30,671 bases of DNA from CADCWK01 sp964244115 (GCA_964244115.1 CAXTHM010000048.1:1-30671); one strand, 5' to 3'; shown: positions 1 through 8,202, counted from the first letter of the stretch. Program-made: numbers and translations. The notes: a model not told the origin generated them from the sequence alone.

Positions 1-692
1 TGGTCCAGATCACCAACGGTCTGCTGCAGCCGGCGTCCTGCATGATCCCGCCGGGCGTCTTCGGCTACTACGAGGACGAGTCGACGGCGGCGCTCCAGGC
101 GTTCGATCCCGAAGCCGCGATGGCTGCGCTGGTCGGGACTGACTACGAAGGTGGGAAGAACTGGCCGGAGATCACGGTTCTGATGCGGGCCGACGAGGAG
201 CAGTACAACTCCGACCTGATGATCAACGACATCGTCGATCAGCTCCAGCAGAACCTCGGGATGTCCATCCAGATTCAGGCGCTCGGCTTTACGCCGTTCG
301 CCCCGGAGCTCTACACCAACACGGCCCAGCTGGTCTGGATCCGCTGGTGGTACGACTACCCGGACGCCGACAACGGCTACTACGACATGTTCTACGGCGC
401 CCGCCCGAGCAACAAGCGCCAGGCCTGGGCCAACGACGAGTTCGACCGGCTCGCCATCCAGGCCAAGGCCGAACTCGATGAGACGGTGCGCCTCGACCTC
501 TACAAGCAGTGCGAGGTGATCATCCAGGAGGACGTCGGGTACATCCCCATCGGCTTCCGGGTCGACTTCAACGCCTTCAAGCCGTGGGTGAAGAACGTCT
601 CCACCAACCAGCTCGGCCAGATGGTGCCGAACGGCAACATCTACGTCCGGGCCCTGTCCGGCTACCAGATCAGCGGCCGCACCGAAGACTAG
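1..692 (+). CDS. Peptide/oligopeptide ABC transporter substrate-binding protein, C-terminal part
   Basis: This is the C-terminal part of a family 5 extracellular solute-binding protein (DppA/OppA type), the receptor that delivers peptides or similar solutes to an ABC importer. The gene is open from the window edge, in frame from base 3, so the start, signal peptide and N-terminal lobe lie outside. Visible family features are a PASCMIPPGVFGYY segment, where the family has its conserved proline-glycine turn, and a later WIRWWYDYPDADN stretch in the ligand lobe. The reading ends at a TAG at 690-692 after about 230 residues. A strong hairpin follows. The next genes are on the other strand, so this is the last gene of its unit. 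The substrate cannot be told from this piece. The family assignment is firm; peptide rather than nickel or sugar is inference. Confidence 0.85.
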   Translation, partial: VQITNGLLQPASCMIPPGVFGYYEDESTAALQAFDPEAAMAALVGTDYEGGKNWPEITVLMRADEEQYNSDLMINDIVDQLQQNLGMSIQIQALGFTPFAPELYTNTAQLVWIRWWYDYPDADNGYYDMFYGARPSNKRQAWANDEFDRLAIQAKAELDETVRLDLYKQCEVIIQEDVGYIPIGFRVDFNAFKPWVKNVSTNQLGQMVPNGNIYVRALSGYQISGRTED

Positions 693-729
693 GGAGCGGC
701 GGCGACCTGAAGTGAATCTGGCAGGCAAC

Positions 730-765
730 GCAGCACCCCGGAACCGCAACGTTCCGGGGTGCTGC
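730..765 (+). terminator. Hairpin terminator after the ABC receptor gene
   Basis: A perfect 14-bp GC-rich stem (730-743 with 752-765, arm GCAGCACCCCGGAA) begins 37 bases after the stop codon. It has an 8-base loop but no clear T-tract after it. Between this hairpin and the one at 899-930 I see no gene. Confidence 0.7.
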
Positions 766-898
766 AGTGCCTGCCACCACCGGCCCTGAGGGGACCGGCT
801 GAACGACGTCGGTATCGACGTTGGCCGCAACCTCGCCGCCGCAGATCACCGCGGCGACGGGTCCACTTTCGCGCCATGGACACCCACGGACACGAAGA

Positions 899-930
899 GG
901 ACGGCCATCGCTGCGACGCGATGGCCGTCC
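899..930 (-). terminator. Hairpin terminator of the pst operon
   Basis: A perfect 12-bp stem (899-910 with 919-930, arm GGACGGCCATCG) with an 8-base loop lies about 30 bases downstream of the pstB stop on the minus strand. Only a weak pyrimidine run follows it. It closes the operon directly after pstB, so phoU is not part of this unit. Confidence 0.65.
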
Positions 931-959
931 GGCATGTCGTTCAGTCTCGAAGGTAACGC

Positions 960-1802
960 CTATCCGAATCGGCCGGTGATGTAGTCCTCGGTCCGCTGGT
1001 CCTTCGGCTTGGTGAAGAGCTGCTGAGTCGGGCTGGCCTCGATCAGCATTCCCTGCCGCTTCTCCGACAGGGAGAAGAAGATCGTCTGATCGGAGACCCG
1101 GGCGGCCTGCTGCATGTTGTGGGTCACGACGACGATCGTGTACTGCCGGGCGAGCTCGCGCATCAGCTCCTCGATCCGGAGCGTCGAGATCGGGTCCAGG
1201 GCCGAGCACGGCTCGTCCATCAGGATCACGTCCGGGTTGACCGCCAGCGTCCGGGCGATGCAGAGCCGCTGCTGCTGCCCGCCGGACAGCGAGAGGCCGC
1301 TCTGGTCGAGCTTGTCCTTGACCTCGTCCCACAGCGCCGCCCGCTTGAGGCAGCTCTCGACGAGCTCCTTCTTGTTGCCCTTGAAGCCGTTGATCTGGGC
1401 ACCCCAGATGATGTTCTCGGAGATCGACTTCGGGAACGGGTTCGGCTTCTGGAAGACCATCCCGATCCGCTTGCGGACCTCGACCGGGTCGACCGACGGC
1501 GCGTTGATGTCGACGCCGTGGTACTCGATCTTGCCCTTGACGCTGGCGCCCTGGACGAGGTCGTTCATCCGGTTGATCGAGCGCAGCACGGTCGACTTCC
1601 CGCAGCCGGAGGGCCCGATCATGGCGGTGATCTGGTTCTCCGGGATGTCGTAGGTGACGCCGACGACGGCGTCGAACGACCCGTAGGAGATCGTCACGTC
1701 GCGCAGGGTGATGATCGGCGCGTTGAGTTCGGGCTGATCGGCGCTGCTCCGGGTCTGGACGTTGACCCGCGTGCCCGCCTCGCTCGCTGCTGTCGCTGAC
1801 AT
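960..1802 (-). CDS. pstB: Phosphate ABC transporter ATP-binding protein PstB
   Basis: PstB is the ATPase that powers high-affinity phosphate import through the PstA/PstC channel. The 280-residue protein carries Walker A GPSGCGKST (about residues 63-71), the Q-loop at about 118, the ABC signature LSGGQQQR (about 171-178) and Walker B VILMDEP (about 192-198). The MVFQKPNPFP stretch after the Q-loop is typical of PstB. It has about 25 extra residues at the N-terminus compared with most PstB proteins. The ATG at 1802 is preceded by GGGAG at good spacing. It is the last gene of the run pstC-pstA-pstB, 54 bp after pstA, and a hairpin follows it. Expression probably follows phosphate limitation through the PHO box before pstC. 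Confidence 0.97.
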   Translation of the reverse strand: MSATAASEAGTRVNVQTRSSADQPELNAPIITLRDVTISYGSFDAVVGVTYDIPENQITAMIGPSGCGKSTVLRSINRMNDLVQGASVKGKIEYHGVDINAPSVDPVEVRKRIGMVFQKPNPFPKSISENIIWGAQINGFKGNKKELVESCLKRAALWDEVKDKLDQSGLSLSGGQQQRLCIARTLAVNPDVILMDEPCSALDPISTLRIEELMRELARQYTIVVVTHNMQQAARVSDQTIFFSLSEKRQGMLIEASPTQQLFTKPKDQRTEDYITGRFG

Positions 1803-1856
1803 GAGATTGACTCCCTCGTTCGCCCGCCGGGCGAGCCTGATCGGTCGGTGGTCGGG

Positions 1857-2780
1857 TTACCAGCGGACGCGGCGGTTGGCGCGCTCTCGCAGGACGATGG
1901 CGACGAGATTGAGCGCCAGCAGCAGGATCATCATGATGATGATGCCGGCGGCGGCGAAGGCTTTGGCGTCGGCCTGCGGCCGACCCAGCGCATCGAATAC
2001 CTGAAGCGGGAGCGGAGAATAACGGTCCGAGGGATTGGACGGGGCTCGTGAGACGAAGAGCACCGCTCCCGCAACCAGGATCGGAGCGGTCTCCCCGAGG
2101 GCGCGAGCCACCGACAGGATGATCCCCGTGAGGACACCGGAGAGCGCGGCCGGCAGGACGTGGTACCAGGTGACCTGCCACGGCGTCGCGCCGAGCGCGA
2201 ACGCGCCCTGCCTCAGGGAGAGCGGAACGGCCCTGAGGGCTTCCTGCGACGCGATGATGATGACCGGCAGGATGAGGAGCCCGAGCGTGATACCGCCCGT
2301 CAGGACCGACGGACCCAGGAAATCGTAGCCGAAGAAACTCACGAGCACGCCGAGGCCAAGCAGACCGTAGACGACGGAGGGGACTCCGGAGAGGTTCGAG
2401 ACGTTGATCTGGACCATGCGGGTAAACCAGTTGTCCGGCGCGTATTCCTCGAGGTAGATCGCCGCCCCGACGCCGACCGGGATGCTGAAGATCGCCGCGA
2501 TCACCACGAGCCAGATCGAGCTGATGATCCCGGTCCGGAAGCCGGCATCCCCTCGCTCGAGCGCAGCCTGGCTGGTGAACTTGTTGGTGAAGAGATCGAG
2601 GCTGAACGCGTCGATCCCCTGCGTGAGGATCCTGACCAGCAGCGTCACGAGAACCAGACCGGCGAAGACCGTGGCGGCGACGAAGATGCCCTGCCAGATC
2701 GACCCGACGGTCTTGCGTCGCCTGACTTGCGGCGTGGTGGGAAGGGTCAGACGATCCGGGCTGGCGGAAAGCGAACTCAC
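1857..2780 (-). CDS. pstA: Phosphate ABC transporter permease PstA
   Basis: PstA is one of the two membrane channel subunits for phosphate import. The 307-residue protein has about six hydrophobic segments. The family stretch SIWLVVIAAIFSIPVGVGAA is followed by YLEEYAP at about residues 120-127. The EALRAVPLSLRQGAFALGATPW segment is the loop that contacts the PstB ATPase. The start is GTG, and GTGA overlaps the TGA of pstC, so the two permeases are translationally coupled. The start is further supported by the short hydrophilic N-terminus that precedes the first TM in this family. Length is normal for the family. Confidence 0.96.
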   Translation of the reverse strand: MSSLSASPDRLTLPTTPQVRRRKTVGSIWQGIFVAATVFAGLVLVTLLVRILTQGIDAFSLDLFTNKFTSQAALERGDAGFRTGIISSIWLVVIAAIFSIPVGVGAAIYLEEYAPDNWFTRMVQINVSNLSGVPSVVYGLLGLGVLVSFFGYDFLGPSVLTGGITLGLLILPVIIIASQEALRAVPLSLRQGAFALGATPWQVTWYHVLPAALSGVLTGIILSVARALGETAPILVAGAVLFVSRAPSNPSDRYSPLPLQVFDALGRPQADAKAFAAAGIIIMMILLLALNLVAIVLRERANRRVRW

Positions 2781-3766
2781 TGGTACACCTCGCGGAAGCG
2801 GCGGATGAAGGCCCGGCTGATCAGGTTGAGGATGAGTGTGATGATGAGGAGCGTGAAACCGACCGCGAACAGGGAGTAATAGCGAGTGTCGGTCCGACTC
2901 GCCTCACCACTGAGGACATTGACGATGTAGGAGGTCATCGACTGGGCGCTGCCCGTCAGGTCGGTCGGGACGTCGCCGGTCTGAGCACCGCCGGCGATCA
3001 CGACGATCATCGTCTCACCGATCGCCCGGCCGAGCGCGAGGACGATCGAGGCGACGACTCCGGAGATCGCGGCCGGCAGGATCACCCGCATGCTGGTCTC
3101 GAACTTCGTCGCGCCGAGGGCGAAGGCGCCTTCGCGCAGTGCGCCGGGCACTGACCGCATCGCGTCCTCGGAGAGCGAGGCGACGAGCGGGATCGTCAGG
3201 ACGCCGATCGCGATACCGGCTCCGAGCACATTGAAGATGCCGATCGTCGAACTGACCCGCTGGAGCAGATCCGGGGTGATGAAGGTCAGCGCGAAGAAGC
3301 CGTAGACGATGGTCGGTACGCCCGCCAGGAGTTCCAGCACCGGCTTCACGAAGGTCCGCACCCGCGCCGGCGCGTATTCGGAGAGATAGATCGCGATGCA
3401 GATGCCGATCGGGACGGCGAGGAGGAGACCGACGAAGGCGTAGGCGAGCGTGGCGGAGACCAGGGGCCACATCCCCCACTCGCCGTTCGCGGCGTTACGG
3501 TTCGGATCGAAGCTGGTGCTGGTCAGGTATTCCCAGATCGAGACCCGCCGGAAGAACTCGACCGTCTCATAGAAGAGGACCGCCACGATCCCGACGGTGG
3601 TCAGGATCGAGATCGCCCCACAGAGGAACAGGAACCCACCGATGATGCGTTCGGAGACCGCCCGGTTCCGACTGCCGGTCAGCCGGAGCGGTTTCGACCG
3701 CTCGGCGGTGAGGACCCCGGCCGACTCGACGGTCGGGGTGGACGAGAAGGTCTCTTCCAAGGACAT
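2777..3766 (-). CDS. pstC: Phosphate ABC transporter permease PstC
   Basis: PstC is the partner of PstA in the phosphate channel. The 329-residue protein starts with about 35 hydrophilic residues, then about six TM segments. The permease signature around YLSEYAPARVRTFVKP (about residues 128-143) is followed by the ELLAGVPTIVYG segment and the ATPase-contact loop DAMRSVPGALREGAFALGAT. The ATG at 3766 has AAGGGG four bases upstream. Its stop overlaps the pstA start. The gene has its own promoter with a three-unit PHO-box-like repeat (3862-3889), separate from pstS, which sits 234 bp further upstream behind a hairpin. Permease subunits can therefore be induced independently of read-through from pstS. 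Confidence 0.96.
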   Translation of the reverse strand: MSLEETFSSTPTVESAGVLTAERSKPLRLTGSRNRAVSERIIGGFLFLCGAISILTTVGIVAVLFYETVEFFRRVSIWEYLTSTSFDPNRNAANGEWGMWPLVSATLAYAFVGLLLAVPIGICIAIYLSEYAPARVRTFVKPVLELLAGVPTIVYGFFALTFITPDLLQRVSSTIGIFNVLGAGIAIGVLTIPLVASLSEDAMRSVPGALREGAFALGATKFETSMRVILPAAISGVVASIVLALGRAIGETMIVVIAGGAQTGDVPTDLTGSAQSMTSYIVNVLSGEASRTDTRYYSLFAVGFTLLIITLILNLISRAFIRRFREVYQ

Positions 3767-3834
3767 GGTTCCCCTTGTCGACGTGGACCGTCGCCGGACC
3801 GATGCGGGTGGCTGGTTGAACGGCGTGAGTCTGG

Positions 3835-3889
3835 AGTATAGGAATAACGGCGACCAAGATCAGTAACGCGTCGTTATCGTATTGTTAAG
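3835..3889 (-). promoter_or_regulatory. PHO-box-like triple direct repeat and -10 box before pstC
   Basis: On the minus strand three related hexamers, CTTAAC (3889-3884), GATAAC (3878-3873) and GTTACT (3867-3862), recur exactly every 11 bp. A -10-like TATACT follows at 3840-3835, 21 bases after the last repeat. Spaced TTAACA-type direct repeats are the known binding pattern of PhoB/PhoP family regulators. The same pattern, with the same 21-base gap, appears at 6048-6102. Binding by the nearby regulator is inference. Confidence 0.7.
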
Positions 3890-3950
3890 CTCTTGAGAAG
3901 GTCGGTCCGGACGGCGTCCGATCGTGTCCCTGGCTCGGGGCGAGACGCAC

Positions 3951-3981
3951 GACACCCGACCCGGAACGCGGGTCGGGTGTC
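3951..3981 (-). terminator. Hairpin after pstS
   Basis: A perfect 12-bp stem (3951-3962 with 3970-3981, arm GACACCCGACCC) lies 18 bases beyond the pstS stop on the minus strand. It has no strong T-tract, so it may be a partial terminator that keeps the abundant pstS transcript separate from pstCAB. Confidence 0.65.
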
Positions 3982-3999
3982 CTACGCGTGTGGTGATGA

Positions 4000-5037
4000 C
4001 TAGGCGGCGGAGCTGTCCGGAGCGACCGAGCCGTCGATCGCGCCCTCGAGCTTCTCCTGGGAGGCGGCGAGGTCGGCGGCCGGGGCGTCGACGGCACCGG
4101 TAGAATTCGCGATCGCAGCGGCGTCAGCGATGAAGTAGCGCAGGAACTCCTGCAGCGCCGTGTTCTCGGTCAGGCTGGCGGCCGAGACGTAGACGTAGAG
4201 TGGGCGGGCGAGCGGAGCGTACTCGCCGGAGCGGATGCTGTCGGCGGTCGGCTCGACGGCGTTCGCCAGATCGCCATCAGCGCTGACGCTGACGATGTTC
4301 AGGCGATCCTGGTTCTCCTCGTAGTAGGCGAAGCCGAAGTAGCCGAAGCCGCCCTCGGTGCCGGAGACGCCCTCGACGAGGGTGTTGTCGTCTTCGCTGG
4401 CCTCGTAGTCGGCGGCGGGCGTGATCACTTCGCCGGCCTCGTCCTCACCGAGGATCTCCTCGTTGAAGTAGTCGTACGTCCCGGACGAGTCGCCGGGGCC
4501 GAACAGCGAGATCTCGAGGTCCGGGTAGGACGGGTCGATCTCGTTGTAGTTGGTGATCTCACCGTTCCAGATCGCGGCCAGCGTCTCGGTCGTGATGCTG
4601 GTCAGGAAGGTGTTGCTCTCGGGGACGACGATGGCGATACCATCGAAGGCGACCTCGAAGTTGTAGTACTCGACGCCGCTCTCGGCGCAGGCGGCAGCTT
4701 CGTCCTCGTTGATCGGGCGAGACGCATCCGAGATGTCGGTGTCACCGGCGCAGAAGGTCGCGAAACCGCCACCGGTACCGGTGATGGCGACATCGATGAC
4801 GACGTTCTCGGCGATGCCATTGAACGTCTCGGCGGCGGCCTGCGTGATCGGGCCGACCGTGGAGGAACCGTCGGCGCTGATCTCACCCTCGAGGTCGGCG
4901 ATATCGGCCGGGGCCTCGTACGGCGTCGGCCCGGCAGCCGGCGTGGTGTCCTGAGCCGACGCGAGCGGCGTCAGCGCGAAGGTGGCGGCCAGGGCAGCCA
5001 CCGGCAGCGTCCGTCGGATCGTGGTGAAAAGCGACAT
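4000..5037 (-). CDS. pstS: Phosphate-binding protein PstS
   Basis: PstS captures phosphate outside the membrane and hands it to PstC/PstA. The 345-residue protein starts with a signal peptide (basic MSLFTTIRR, hydrophobic core, then ASA before QDT). There is no lipobox cysteine, so it looks like a signal peptidase I substrate and not a lipoprotein. Phosphate-site motifs of the family are present: ISADGSSTVGPITQAAAE near residue 55, TGTGGGFATFCAGDTDISDASRPI near 86-109, and FGPGDSSGTYDYFNEEIL near 180-195. The C-terminal tail is rich in Ala and Ser. The ATG has GGAG six bases upstream. It lies 118 bp after the PhoB-type regulator gene and may be co-transcribed with it. A hairpin follows the stop. 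Confidence 0.96.
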   Translation of the reverse strand: MSLFTTIRRTLPVAALAATFALTPLASAQDTTPAAGPTPYEAPADIADLEGEISADGSSTVGPITQAAAETFNGIAENVVIDVAITGTGGGFATFCAGDTDISDASRPINEDEAAACAESGVEYYNFEVAFDGIAIVVPESNTFLTSITTETLAAIWNGEITNYNEIDPSYPDLEISLFGPGDSSGTYDYFNEEILGEDEAGEVITPAADYEASEDDNTLVEGVSGTEGGFGYFGFAYYEENQDRLNIVSVSADGDLANAVEPTADSIRSGEYAPLARPLYVYVSAASLTENTALQEFLRYFIADAAAIANSTGAVDAPAADLAASQEKLEGAIDGSVAPDSSAA

Positions 5038-5155
5038 CGGAGCTCCTCTCGAAAGCGTCCAATCGTCCGGATCGGGTGACCATCACCCGACAGCACCTCG
5101 CGGGCGAGCAGCCCGCGCGAGTACCCGAAGTTGGTTGGTGGGCGCGGTCGGCGCC

Positions 5156-5968
5156 TCAGGGCCGCTCGGCAGCGTCCGGCACCACGAATCGGTACCCCGC
5201 GCCGTACACGGTCCGGATCATGTCCTGCCGGATCCCGGCCTCGTTGAGCTTGGTCCGCAGCCAGGAGATGTGGACGTCGACCGTGCGCTCGTCGACGATG
5301 ATCTCCTCGCCCCAGATCGCGTCGAGCAGTTGCTGGCGCCCGAAGACGCGCCCCGGCTCCATCGCGAGCGTGACGAGCAGACCGAACTCCTTGGGCCGCA
5401 GTTGCAATTCGACGTCGTCGACCGTCGCCCGGCGCCGCTCCGGCTCGATCCGGATCGGACCGCGGAACAGCACCGACGGCGGTCGCGCCGACGGCACGGC
5501 CCGGCGCCGGACGTTGGCCCGGACCCGCGCCAGCAATTCCCGGAGCGCGAACGGCTTGACGACATAGTCGTCGGCCCCGAGCTCCAGCCCGTCGATCCGG
5601 TCCTGCTCCTCGCCCCGGGCCGTCAGCATGATGACCGGGACGTCCAGCGTGCTCCGCATCTGACGCAGCACATGGAACCCGTTCATGCCGGGGAGCATCA
5701 CATCCAGCAGGACGAGGTCGAGGCGGGGCGACTCCGCTCTGGCGATCGCCAGTCCGGCCTCGCCGTCGGTCGCTGTCAGGACGCGGTAGCCGTCGCGAGT
5801 GAGGTTGTAGACGAGGGTACTGAGCAGGGTCGGGTCGTCCTCGATCACGAGAACGGTCGCGTCCTCTCCAGCCTCCTGGTTCGGTGCCTGACGGGCGTTT
5901 CCGCCGGCCCCTGGGTCCGGGCCGTTTGACGCTGAACCCATCGTTCGTCGCCTCGCAGCCGTCACCAC
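5156..5968 (-). CDS. phoB: PhoB/RegX3-type response regulator
   Basis: This is an OmpR/PhoB-family two-component response regulator. After a 35-residue unstructured lead, the receiver domain spans about residues 38-155. It has the acidic pair EDD, the phosphoacceptor Asp at about 89 in LLDVMLPGMNG, Thr in MLTARG and the conserved Lys in YVVKPF. The C-terminal winged-helix DNA-binding domain ends with WGEEIIVDERTVDVHISWLRTKL and GAGYRF. The GTG at 5968 has GGAGGGG upstream; an ATG at 5941 with GAGG is an alternative. It sits directly upstream of pstS, and PHO-box-like repeats occur at two nearby promoters, so a phosphate-starvation role is likely. No PhoR-type histidine kinase or phoU is in the window. 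The exact name (PhoB, PhoP or RegX3) rests on context. Confidence 0.88.
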   Translation of the reverse strand: MVTAARRRTMGSASNGPDPGAGGNARQAPNQEAGEDATVLVIEDDPTLLSTLVYNLTRDGYRVLTATDGEAGLAIARAESPRLDLVLLDVMLPGMNGFHVLRQMRSTLDVPVIMLTARGEEQDRIDGLELGADDYVVKPFALRELLARVRANVRRRAVPSARPPSVLFRGPIRIEPERRRATVDDVELQLRPKEFGLLVTLAMEPGRVFGRQQLLDAIWGEEIIVDERTVDVHISWLRTKLNEAGIRQDMIRTVYGAGYRFVVPDAAERP

Positions 5969-6047
5969 GTCGTCACACCCCTCCGGCCTCCGCGCTGGAG
6001 GCCCGGATCAAGGTACGGCGGCGACGGGGACGACCGACCAACAGGCT

Positions 6048-6102
6048 GTTAACGGACGGTAACGGAGCAGTTAAATCGCCGGGGAGCGCCAGAACCTATG
6101 AT
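6048..6102 (+). promoter_or_regulatory. PHO-box-like triple repeat and -10 box before the zinc-ribbon gene
   Basis: GTTAAC (6048-6053), GTAACG (6059-6064) and GTTAAA (6070-6075) recur exactly every 11 bp. After a 21-base gap comes a -10-like TATGAT (6097-6102), pointing at the gene starting at 6190. The spacing matches the pstC promoter on the other strand base for base. The repeats also lie about 80 bp upstream of the regulator gene on the opposite strand, so one site could serve both directions. Confidence 0.65.
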
Positions 6103-6189
6103 CGGGTTAACCATCACTGCCCTCGCCGTCCCTACGGTGCGCGTGGCCGAGGAGATCGGCCGAAGGCGACCATCGCGAGAGGGAACGGC

Positions 6190-6420
6190 ATGATCGACAC
6201 GAACGACCTGCTCCGGTACGGCCAGGCGGTCGGTGGCCGGTTCCGCGACTCGTTCCGGCGCGGCCAGCCCCGCCCGGCCTGTCCCCGATGCCTGTCCAGC
6301 CGGTCGGTCGGCATCGTCCGCATCGACATCGAGGAGCTGCCCGGCCACCCGCTGACCGAGCAGCGCGACTGGCAGTGCCGGACCTGCCGGTCGATGGTGC
6401 GGGAGACGATCACGGCGTAA
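6190..6420 (+). CDS. Small zinc-ribbon-like protein
   Basis: This is a hypothetical protein of 76 residues. It has two CxxC pairs (CPRC near residue 34 and CRTC near 67), spaced about 30 residues apart, the pattern of a zinc ribbon. Between them is a strand-like stretch SVGIVRIDIEELPGHPLTEQRDWQC. The first 30 residues are basic and aromatic (RYGQAVGGRFRDSFRRGQPRP). The ATG at 6190 is preceded by GAGAGGGA. No enzyme motif is seen. It diverges from the PhoB-type regulator, and its promoter carries the same 11-bp repeat as pstC, so I infer that it responds to phosphate. It could be a nucleic-acid-binding or adaptor protein; the function is unknown. Confidence 0.7.
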   Translation: MIDTNDLLRYGQAVGGRFRDSFRRGQPRPACPRCLSSRSVGIVRIDIEELPGHPLTEQRDWQCRTCRSMVRETITA

Positions 6421-6499
6421 TGGGTCAGCCCGATTAGTCCCGCGGGTGCGTGAGCTCGAGAGTCGCGCGCCGCGATTCGCGATTCTTTCGGTCGTTCGC

Positions 6500-6606
6500 G
6501 GTGGCGGAGCAGACCCCCCTCGGCGAGGCGAGAGCCCTCCCCGGCTCGTTTCGCGCTGCGACGCGCAAGCTCGGAGAGGGGCTCATCCTGGACGGCTTCG
6601 CCGTCC
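6500..6606. repeat. Degenerate intergenic repeat with hairpins
   Basis: The 250-bp gap between the zinc-ribbon gene and the convergent protease gene has no credible ORF. It holds GGTGGCGGAGCAGACC (6500-6515), which recurs inverted inside the element at 15738-15929. It also holds an imperfect hairpin around CTCCCCGGCTCG and GCTCGGAGAGGGG (6532-6584), like the one at 9129-9180, and a perfect 7-bp hairpin GGACGGC-TTC-GCCGTCC (6590-6606). The hairpins may terminate both convergent genes. Confidence 0.45.
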
Positions 6607-6672
6607 TGAGACGAGCAGTTTGGTCCAGGAGCGTCGCGAGCCCTCGGCCCTGCCCAGTAGCGGGCAATCCGG

Positions 6673-8016
6673 CTACCAGCCGAAGTCGATGCCGCTGGCG
6701 CCGCCCGAGAGCAGGTACTGCCCGGCGGCCACGAGCTGGGCGTCCCGGCCGTCCGCCGTCGTGCCGGGCGGGATCGTCACGCCGATGGTGACGCCGACGC
6801 CGTCCAGGCGCTGGCCGTTCGGGGTCAGCCATTCGGCGATCGTGATCTTCAGGATCGACTGGTCGTCGAAGGTGTGGACACGCTGGACGGAGCCCTTGCC
6901 GTAGGTCTCGGTCCCCATGACCGTCGCCCGCCCGTAGTCCGCGAGGGAGGCCGAGACGATCTCGGCCGCGCTGGCGGTGTTGCCATCGACGAGGACGACG
7001 ATCGGCAGCGTCGAGACGACGCCGTCGGGTGGGGCGAGGATCGGGAGCGATGACGTCTGGTCCGACTCCCCCTGGCGCCCGACGGTCTCGTAGAGAGCCG
7101 GTCCCTGAGTGGTCGGGACGAACCGACCGATCATCTCCTGCGCCGCGGTGACCGAGCCGCCTCCGTTGCCACGCAGGTCCAGGATCAGCCCGACCGCGCC
7201 GTCGGCCATTGCCGTCTCGAGCGCCTGATCGAGTTGACGGGTGGTGACACCGGTGAAGCCCGAGACGCTGAGTCGCGCGACGCGGGTCGCCGGGTCCAGG
7301 GTGTAGATGACGACGGGCGCATCGAGCTGCTGACGGGGAACGGTGATGGTCAGCGGTTGCGCCTCGCCGGGACGCGCGATCAGGAGCGTGGCGACCGTGC
7401 CGACCTCGCCTCGGATGCGGAGCCCGGCGTCCGCCGTCGAGACTCCGGCGAGTGGGAACCCGTCGATCGCGACCAGCGTGTCCTCCGGCCGGACGCCGGC
7501 AGTCTCCGCCGGGCCACCGGGCAAGGTCTGGGTGATGACCAGGACGCCATCCCGCTGCTGGACGGTGACACCGATCCCGCCGTACTGGCCGCTCAACTGC
7601 TCGGTCAGGGGCGCGGCATCGGCCGGGGGCAGGTAAGAGGTGTACGGGTCGCCCACCCCCGCCGTGAGCCCGACGAGGGCGCCCTGCTCCAGGCGGTCAT
7701 CGAAGCTCGTCTGGCTGGCATCATCGGTCGGGCCCCGGTAGTAGTCGGCGTCGAGCAGGGCGGCGACCTCGTTCAGGCGGTCGGCGTCGACCGGGCCGTC
7801 GCCCGTGCCGGACAGGTTGCGCTCGGCCCAGACACCGCCGAGGAAGGCGACGAGGACCGAGAGGACGACGCACATGGCGACCAGGGGGCGCAGGAGTGGG
7901 TCGCGCCGGGGCGGCACCGGGGCGGACTCCGACAGGCGAGACACCGGCCGGAGGCTGTCCTCCGTGCCCGACGGAGCATCATCGTGAGGCGACATGACAG
8001 GGCCTTCCGTGGACAT
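6673..8016 (-). CDS. C-terminal processing peptidase, S41 family (CtpA-like)
   Basis: This is a membrane-anchored serine protease of the tail-specific (CtpA/Prc) family, which trims or degrades exported proteins. The 447-residue protein has a cytoplasmic, proline-rich lead, one TM segment at about 42-63, and a PDZ domain at about 145-225 (GQYGGIGV start, GPAETAGVRPEDTLVAIDG core). The S41 catalytic domain follows, with ILDLRGNGGGSV at about 278-289, catalytic Ser at about 349 (GNTASAAE) and Lys at about 374 (TYGKGSVQ). Length is usual. The start at 8016 has GAGG upstream; a second ATG at 7995, behind GGAAGG, is also possible. It stands alone, divergent from coaX. The substrate is unknown. Confidence 0.93.
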   Translation of the reverse strand: MSTEGPVMSPHDDAPSGTEDSLRPVSRLSESAPVPPRRDPLLRPLVAMCVVLSVLVAFLGGVWAERNLSGTGDGPVDADRLNEVAALLDADYYRGPTDDASQTSFDDRLEQGALVGLTAGVGDPYTSYLPPADAAPLTEQLSGQYGGIGVTVQQRDGVLVITQTLPGGPAETAGVRPEDTLVAIDGFPLAGVSTADAGLRIRGEVGTVATLLIARPGEAQPLTITVPRQQLDAPVVIYTLDPATRVARLSVSGFTGVTTRQLDQALETAMADGAVGLILDLRGNGGGSVTAAQEMIGRFVPTTQGPALYETVGRQGESDQTSSLPILAPPDGVVSTLPIVVLVDGNTASAAEIVSASLADYGRATVMGTETYGKGSVQRVHTFDDQSILKITIAEWLTPNGQRLDGVGVTIGVTIPPGTTADGRDAQLVAAGQYLLSGGASGIDFGW

Positions 8017-8202
8017 ACCAGAACCTCATGGGCGCAAACGAACGGGAGAGGATTAGCGCGGACCGACCGGGTTGCGGGCCTGAACCGGTCGAAGGGGCGA
8101 CATATGGGAAGATACGCGCTTGGGCGTCGTCCCGTCCGGACGATTCGATCCGCCGGGTACGTCTACAGGTCGCTCTTCTCTCGGCGCCAGGCAGGAGTTC
8201 AA

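Noticed and set aside
670..2181. Long open reading frame opposite or across pstB/pstA in another frame (503 codons)
   Set aside because: It is Arg/Pro/Gly-rich with no domain, overlaps two certain pst genes, and is a by-product of high GC content.
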